The position numbers and the translations under genes are program-made. Shown one piece after another: positions 61,562 to 64,000 of a stretch of DNA of 64,000 nt (within the stretch, counting starts at the first letter, position 1; each line of letters starts with the position of its first letter). The notes beneath the pieces were generated by a model. That model ran no database searches. It saw only the letters and a list, made by a program, of their open reading frames with translations, and was not told the DNA's origin. Origin of the DNA: Mycobacterium sp. (GTDB lineage Bacteria; Actinomycetota; Actinomycetes; Mycobacteriales; Mycobacteriaceae); the NCBI RefSeq assembly GCF_002863225.1, contig NZ_PKEK01000039.1, positions 124,001 through 188,000 on the forward strand. The letters are read 5' to 3'.

Positions 61562-61671
61562 GGCCTCATCGTCGCAGCGGGGTATGACATCTGTCGGCTG
61601 CCGGGTTGGCGCTGGTTGCGATGCGGGGTGGCCGTTGACGGCGGGCCGACGGGCTGGCAGACAATCAGGGC

Positions 61672-62586
61672 GTGACCAACCGCATCCAGACGTTGCTCGG
61701 TGTGCAGTACCCCGTCGTGCAGGCGCCGATGACGTACATCGCCCGGGCTGAGCTCGCCGCCGCCGTGTCCGAGGGCGGCGGGCTCGGAGTGATCGAGACG
61801 CTGACCCCCGAAGGGCGCGCCGACCTCCGCCGGGTCCGCGAACTCACGGACCGCCCGGTCGGAGCGAATTTGATGATCAAGGGCTGGAAGCAGGATCCGT
61901 CGATCGTCGACGAACTGGTGGCCGCCGAGGTGCGTCACGTCTTCACCTCTGCCGGCGATCCGGCGCTGTTCACCGCTCGACTGCACGACGCCGGCATGAC
62001 CGTCGTCCACGTCGTCGGGTCACTTAAAGGCGCGATGAAAGCGGTGCAGGCGGGCGTCGACGCGCTCGTGGTCGAGGGAGTCGAAGGCGGCGGCTTCAAG
62101 TCAGCCCTCGGCGCATCGACGTTGGTCCTGCTGCCGCTGCTCGCCGACCGGGTCGACCTCCCGATCATCGCCGCCGGCGGGATCTGTGACGCCCGGTCGG
62201 CTGCGGCCGCTGTGGTGCTCGGCGCCGAAGGCGTTCAGATGGGCACCCGGATGCTCGCCACTCACGAAGCCGGTGTGCACGCCAACTTCAAGAACGAGAT
62301 CATCGCGGCCGGCGATGACGGCACGGTAATGCTGGATCTTCCCGGCAACCCGACGATGCGCGTACTGCGAACCGGCCTCGCCGCCCGGGCCGCCGCCGAG
62401 CCGGGGATACAGCTCCTCGGCCGGATCACCGACCTGTACTTCGACGGCGACATGGAAGCCAGTGTCGCCAACACCGGCCAGGTGTCCTCGCGGATCACCG
62501 AGCTGCTGCCGGCTTCGAAGATCGTCGAGCAGACCTGGACGGAGATCGAGAAGGTGTTGAGTGACAGTCGATCTCGACTCGGCTGA
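61672..62586 (+). CDS. Nitronate monooxygenase (2-nitropropane dioxygenase family)
   Basis: 304 aa FMN barrel: TLLGVQYPVVQAPMTYIARA, VEGVEGGGFKSALGAST, IAAGGICDARSAAAAVVLGA, VQMGTRMLATHEAG. GTG start. Detoxifies alkyl nitronates or, in some actinobacteria, acts as an enoyl reductase-like enzyme. Convergent with the epoxide hydrolase gene, one base apart. Confidence 0.9.
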   Translation: MTNRIQTLLGVQYPVVQAPMTYIARAELAAAVSEGGGLGVIETLTPEGRADLRRVRELTDRPVGANLMIKGWKQDPSIVDELVAAEVRHVFTSAGDPALFTARLHDAGMTVVHVVGSLKGAMKAVQAGVDALVVEGVEGGGFKSALGASTLVLLPLLADRVDLPIIAAGGICDARSAAAAVVLGAEGVQMGTRMLATHEAGVHANFKNEIIAAGDDGTVMLDLPGNPTMRVLRTGLAARAAAEPGIQLLGRITDLYFDGDMEASVANTGQVSSRITELLPASKIVEQTWTEIEKVLSDSRSRLG

Positions 62587-62587
62587 G

Positions 62588-63421
62588 TCAGTGCGCGGCG
62601 AACCACTCCAGTAGCAGATCGGCCAGCTTGTCGGGTTCCTCGTCGGGGATCCAGTGCGAAACCCCGGGCATGATCTCGAACCGGTATTCACCGGTCACGT
62701 AACGACCGGTGTTATAGGCCGCCTTGGGCATCAACGCGACGTCCTGGTCGCTCCACACGTAAAGCGTTGGTACCGAGACTTTTTGGTTGATTGCACTCGG
62801 GCTCGACAGCGGCATCGCGCGATACCAGTTGATCGCGGACGTCAGGGCTCCGGGTTCGAGCATGGCCCGGGCATCGCGCTGGGCCACCGCCGCCGACTGC
62901 CCCGCCTGGCGTAGCGCCTTCGACATGAAGCTGCCGTTGCGGCGCAGCATCGTCCACTCCGGGAGGCGCGGCAGTTGGAAGAGATACATGTAATAGGACG
63001 CCAGACCCTGCCGGCTGTTGAGGAACGATTTCAGAAATGCCGCGGGATGCGGCACGGAAACCGGTGCGACAGTTTTCAGGCGCTCGGGCAGCTCGGCGGC
63101 GGCGGCCCACGCCACCGCGGCGCCCCAGTCGTGTCCGACCAGGTGTACCTGCTGTGCTCCGCTCTGATCGATCAACGCGCGGACATCGCCGACGAGTTCG
63201 GGGATGCGGTAATCGCGGCGACGCGGTGGTCGCGCACCCGGCGAATAGCCCCGCTGGTTGGGCGCCAGGCAGCGGTAGCCCTGTGCGGTGAGCCGCTCGA
63301 TGACGGCGTCCCAGCTGTCATTGTGCTGCGGAAACCCGTGCAGCAGCACCACTACCGGCCCGTCAGCGGGCCCGGCATCGCGGACTTCGAAGGTCAACCC
63401 GTCATGGGTGAAGTGGTCCAT
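62588..63421 (-). CDS. Epoxide hydrolase-like alpha/beta hydrolase
   Basis: 277 aa. HGFP oxyanion motif (VVVLLHGFPQHNDSW), nucleophile Asp in LVGHDWGAAVAWA, acidic member in VWSDQDVALMP and His in PGVSHWIPDEEPD. The Asp nucleophile after GH points to epoxide hydrolase or dehalogenase rather than esterase; the family is expanded in mycobacteria (Eph proteins). Start ATG 63421. Confidence 0.9.
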   Translation of the reverse strand: MDHFTHDGLTFEVRDAGPADGPVVVLLHGFPQHNDSWDAVIERLTAQGYRCLAPNQRGYSPGARPPRRRDYRIPELVGDVRALIDQSGAQQVHLVGHDWGAAVAWAAAAELPERLKTVAPVSVPHPAAFLKSFLNSRQGLASYYMYLFQLPRLPEWTMLRRNGSFMSKALRQAGQSAAVAQRDARAMLEPGALTSAINWYRAMPLSSPSAINQKVSVPTLYVWSDQDVALMPKAAYNTGRYVTGEYRFEIMPGVSHWIPDEEPDKLADLLLEWFAAH

Positions 63422-63493
63422 GGTGCAAGCATGTCGCATCGGCCGGCGGCGTTGACGCGTAACACCACTTTGGCCCGCCGGCCAGGTGGTACG

Positions 63494-64000
63494 TCAGGAT
63501 CTAGCTCGGGCCCGCAGGAGTTGCACACCGGGGCCGTCGAGTTCGTCGACATAGACCTCCCGGCCGGCCATGCTCATGATCAGCGCCAGGGTGGGCCCGG
63601 TGACCAGGGCCCCGCTCCCTGCGACGAACGGCCCGTCGTCGGCCCGCAACTGCAGATCGGCCATCCGGCTGCTGCTCGGCACGGCAAAGTTGCGCCGGGC
63701 GAAGAATTCGGCCACCGGGGTCAAAGTGTCGACGCCGGGCGTGTGTGGCAGTCCGAGCGGCTGGCGAATGTCCTGGGCGTGGACGACGACCTCGCCGAGG
63801 TAGGCCGGGATGTGCGACGAGGGCGCCACCGTGCTGTCGATGACGGCCCGGAACCGGTCGAGCGTCTCACCGGGATCGTCCCCGCGATGCTCGGCCAGTC
63901 GACGACGATTGTGCACAGCCGGACGGAAGCGAGCGCCGAGCATGCTGAGCAGCCACTTCCCTTGCGTCATGCTCGCCGCCGCGGTCAGGTGCGCGACGAC
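63494..64000 (-). CDS. Mycothiol-dependent maleylpyruvate isomerase (MDMPI/DinB-like) family protein, 5' end outside window
   Basis: About 168 residues visible; the frame is open to the window edge (VVAHLTAAASMTQGKW). Features include ETLDRFRAVIDSTVAPSSHI, YLGEVVVHAQDIRQPLGLPH and a C-terminal MDMPI-C-like region LQLRADDG, GPTLALIMSMAGR. Related enzymes use mycothiol as cofactor through a DinB-like metal site; the exact reaction is unknown. Only the N-terminal start is missing. Confidence 0.85.
   Translation of the reverse strand, partial: VVAHLTAAASMTQGKWLLSMLGARFRPAVHNRRRLAEHRGDDPGETLDRFRAVIDSTVAPSSHIPAYLGEVVVHAQDIRQPLGLPHTPGVDTLTPVAEFFARRNFAVPSSSRMADLQLRADDGPFVAGSGALVTGPTLALIMSMAGREVYVDELDGPGVQLLRARARS

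Noticed and set aside
1..64000. CRISPR array, prophage, insertion sequence, tRNA or rRNA gene
   Set aside because: No regularly spaced repeats, transposase, integrase, phage structural genes or cloverleaf-like sequences were seen by eye; a tRNA search program would be needed to be certain.
1..64000. Restriction-modification or other classical phage defence system
   Set aside because: The only nuclease candidates are the 13E12-type HNH protein and the barnase-type RNase; no methylase/endonuclease pair or known defence module is present.

Overview
The window comes from a high-GC actinobacterium, almost certainly a fast-growing Mycobacterium (Mycolicibacterium). The evidence is a 13E12-type DUF222/HNH protein, a fused HadA/HadB-type dehydratase, a mycothiol-dependent MDMPI-family protein, a DUF4333 protein, a Tat-exported Rv2525c-like DUF1906 protein, an Rv1987-like cellulose-binding protein and frequent GTG starts. 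No rRNA, tRNA, CRISPR array, integrase or insertion sequence was recognised.

Layout. 0-7.6 kb: the 3' part of malQ, a CsbD protein, a two-component system whose sensor has a proline-rich outer loop, a divergent proline-rich membrane protein, and two transporters. 7.7-9.7 kb: small proteins, a scar joining two truncated genes, and an Hsp20. 9.8-21 kb: envelope and secreted functions (esterase, GT1 glycosyltransferase, CBM2 protein, lipoprotein zinc peptidase, DUF1906 protein), AraC and large LuxR regulators, and a frameshifted DUF4345 gene. 21-36.6 kb: stress genes, namely SDR, SOUL heme protein, MerR/B12-like regulator, small membrane proteins, VOC protein, frameshifted FAD-Rieske oxidoreductase, four ANTAR proteins, transaldolase, manganese catalase and a spore-photoproduct-lyase-like radical SAM protein. 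36.8-43 kb: four tightly packed glycosyltransferase genes, a second CsbD gene and a PIG-L deacetylase/methyltransferase fusion. 43-54.7 kb: two more GAF-ANTAR proteins, CPA1 antiporter, STAS protein, aldehyde dehydrogenase, three SRPBCC proteins, MFS exporter, SxxK serine hydrolase and a barnase/barstar pair. 54.7-64 kb: lipid or xenobiotic catabolism (flavin amine oxidase, SDR, TetR, P450, HadAB-like, HNH protein, nitronate monooxygenase, epoxide hydrolase, MDMPI).

The strongest overall signal is regulatory. Between about 7.7 and 45.7 kb I found fourteen sites resembling the mycobacterial SigF promoter (GTTT, 15-17 nt, GGGTA). All lie shortly upstream of start codons, in front of small stress proteins, the GT1 gene, the FAD-Rieske gene, an ANTAR protein, the glycosyltransferase operon, a CsbD gene and the PIG-L fusion. 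Together with Hsp20, Mn-catalase, a photolyase-like enzyme, a STAS protein and six ANTAR-domain proteins, the region reads as a general-stress and stationary-phase island. The best candidate for an undescribed system is the glycosyltransferase/PIG-L-methyltransferase cassette, which looks like a stress-induced pathway for a modified glycoconjugate.

Three genes (an MmyB-type regulator, DUF4345, FAD-Rieske) carry single-base frameshifts that are plainly visible because homologous sequence continues in the next frame. They may be real decay or sequencing errors.
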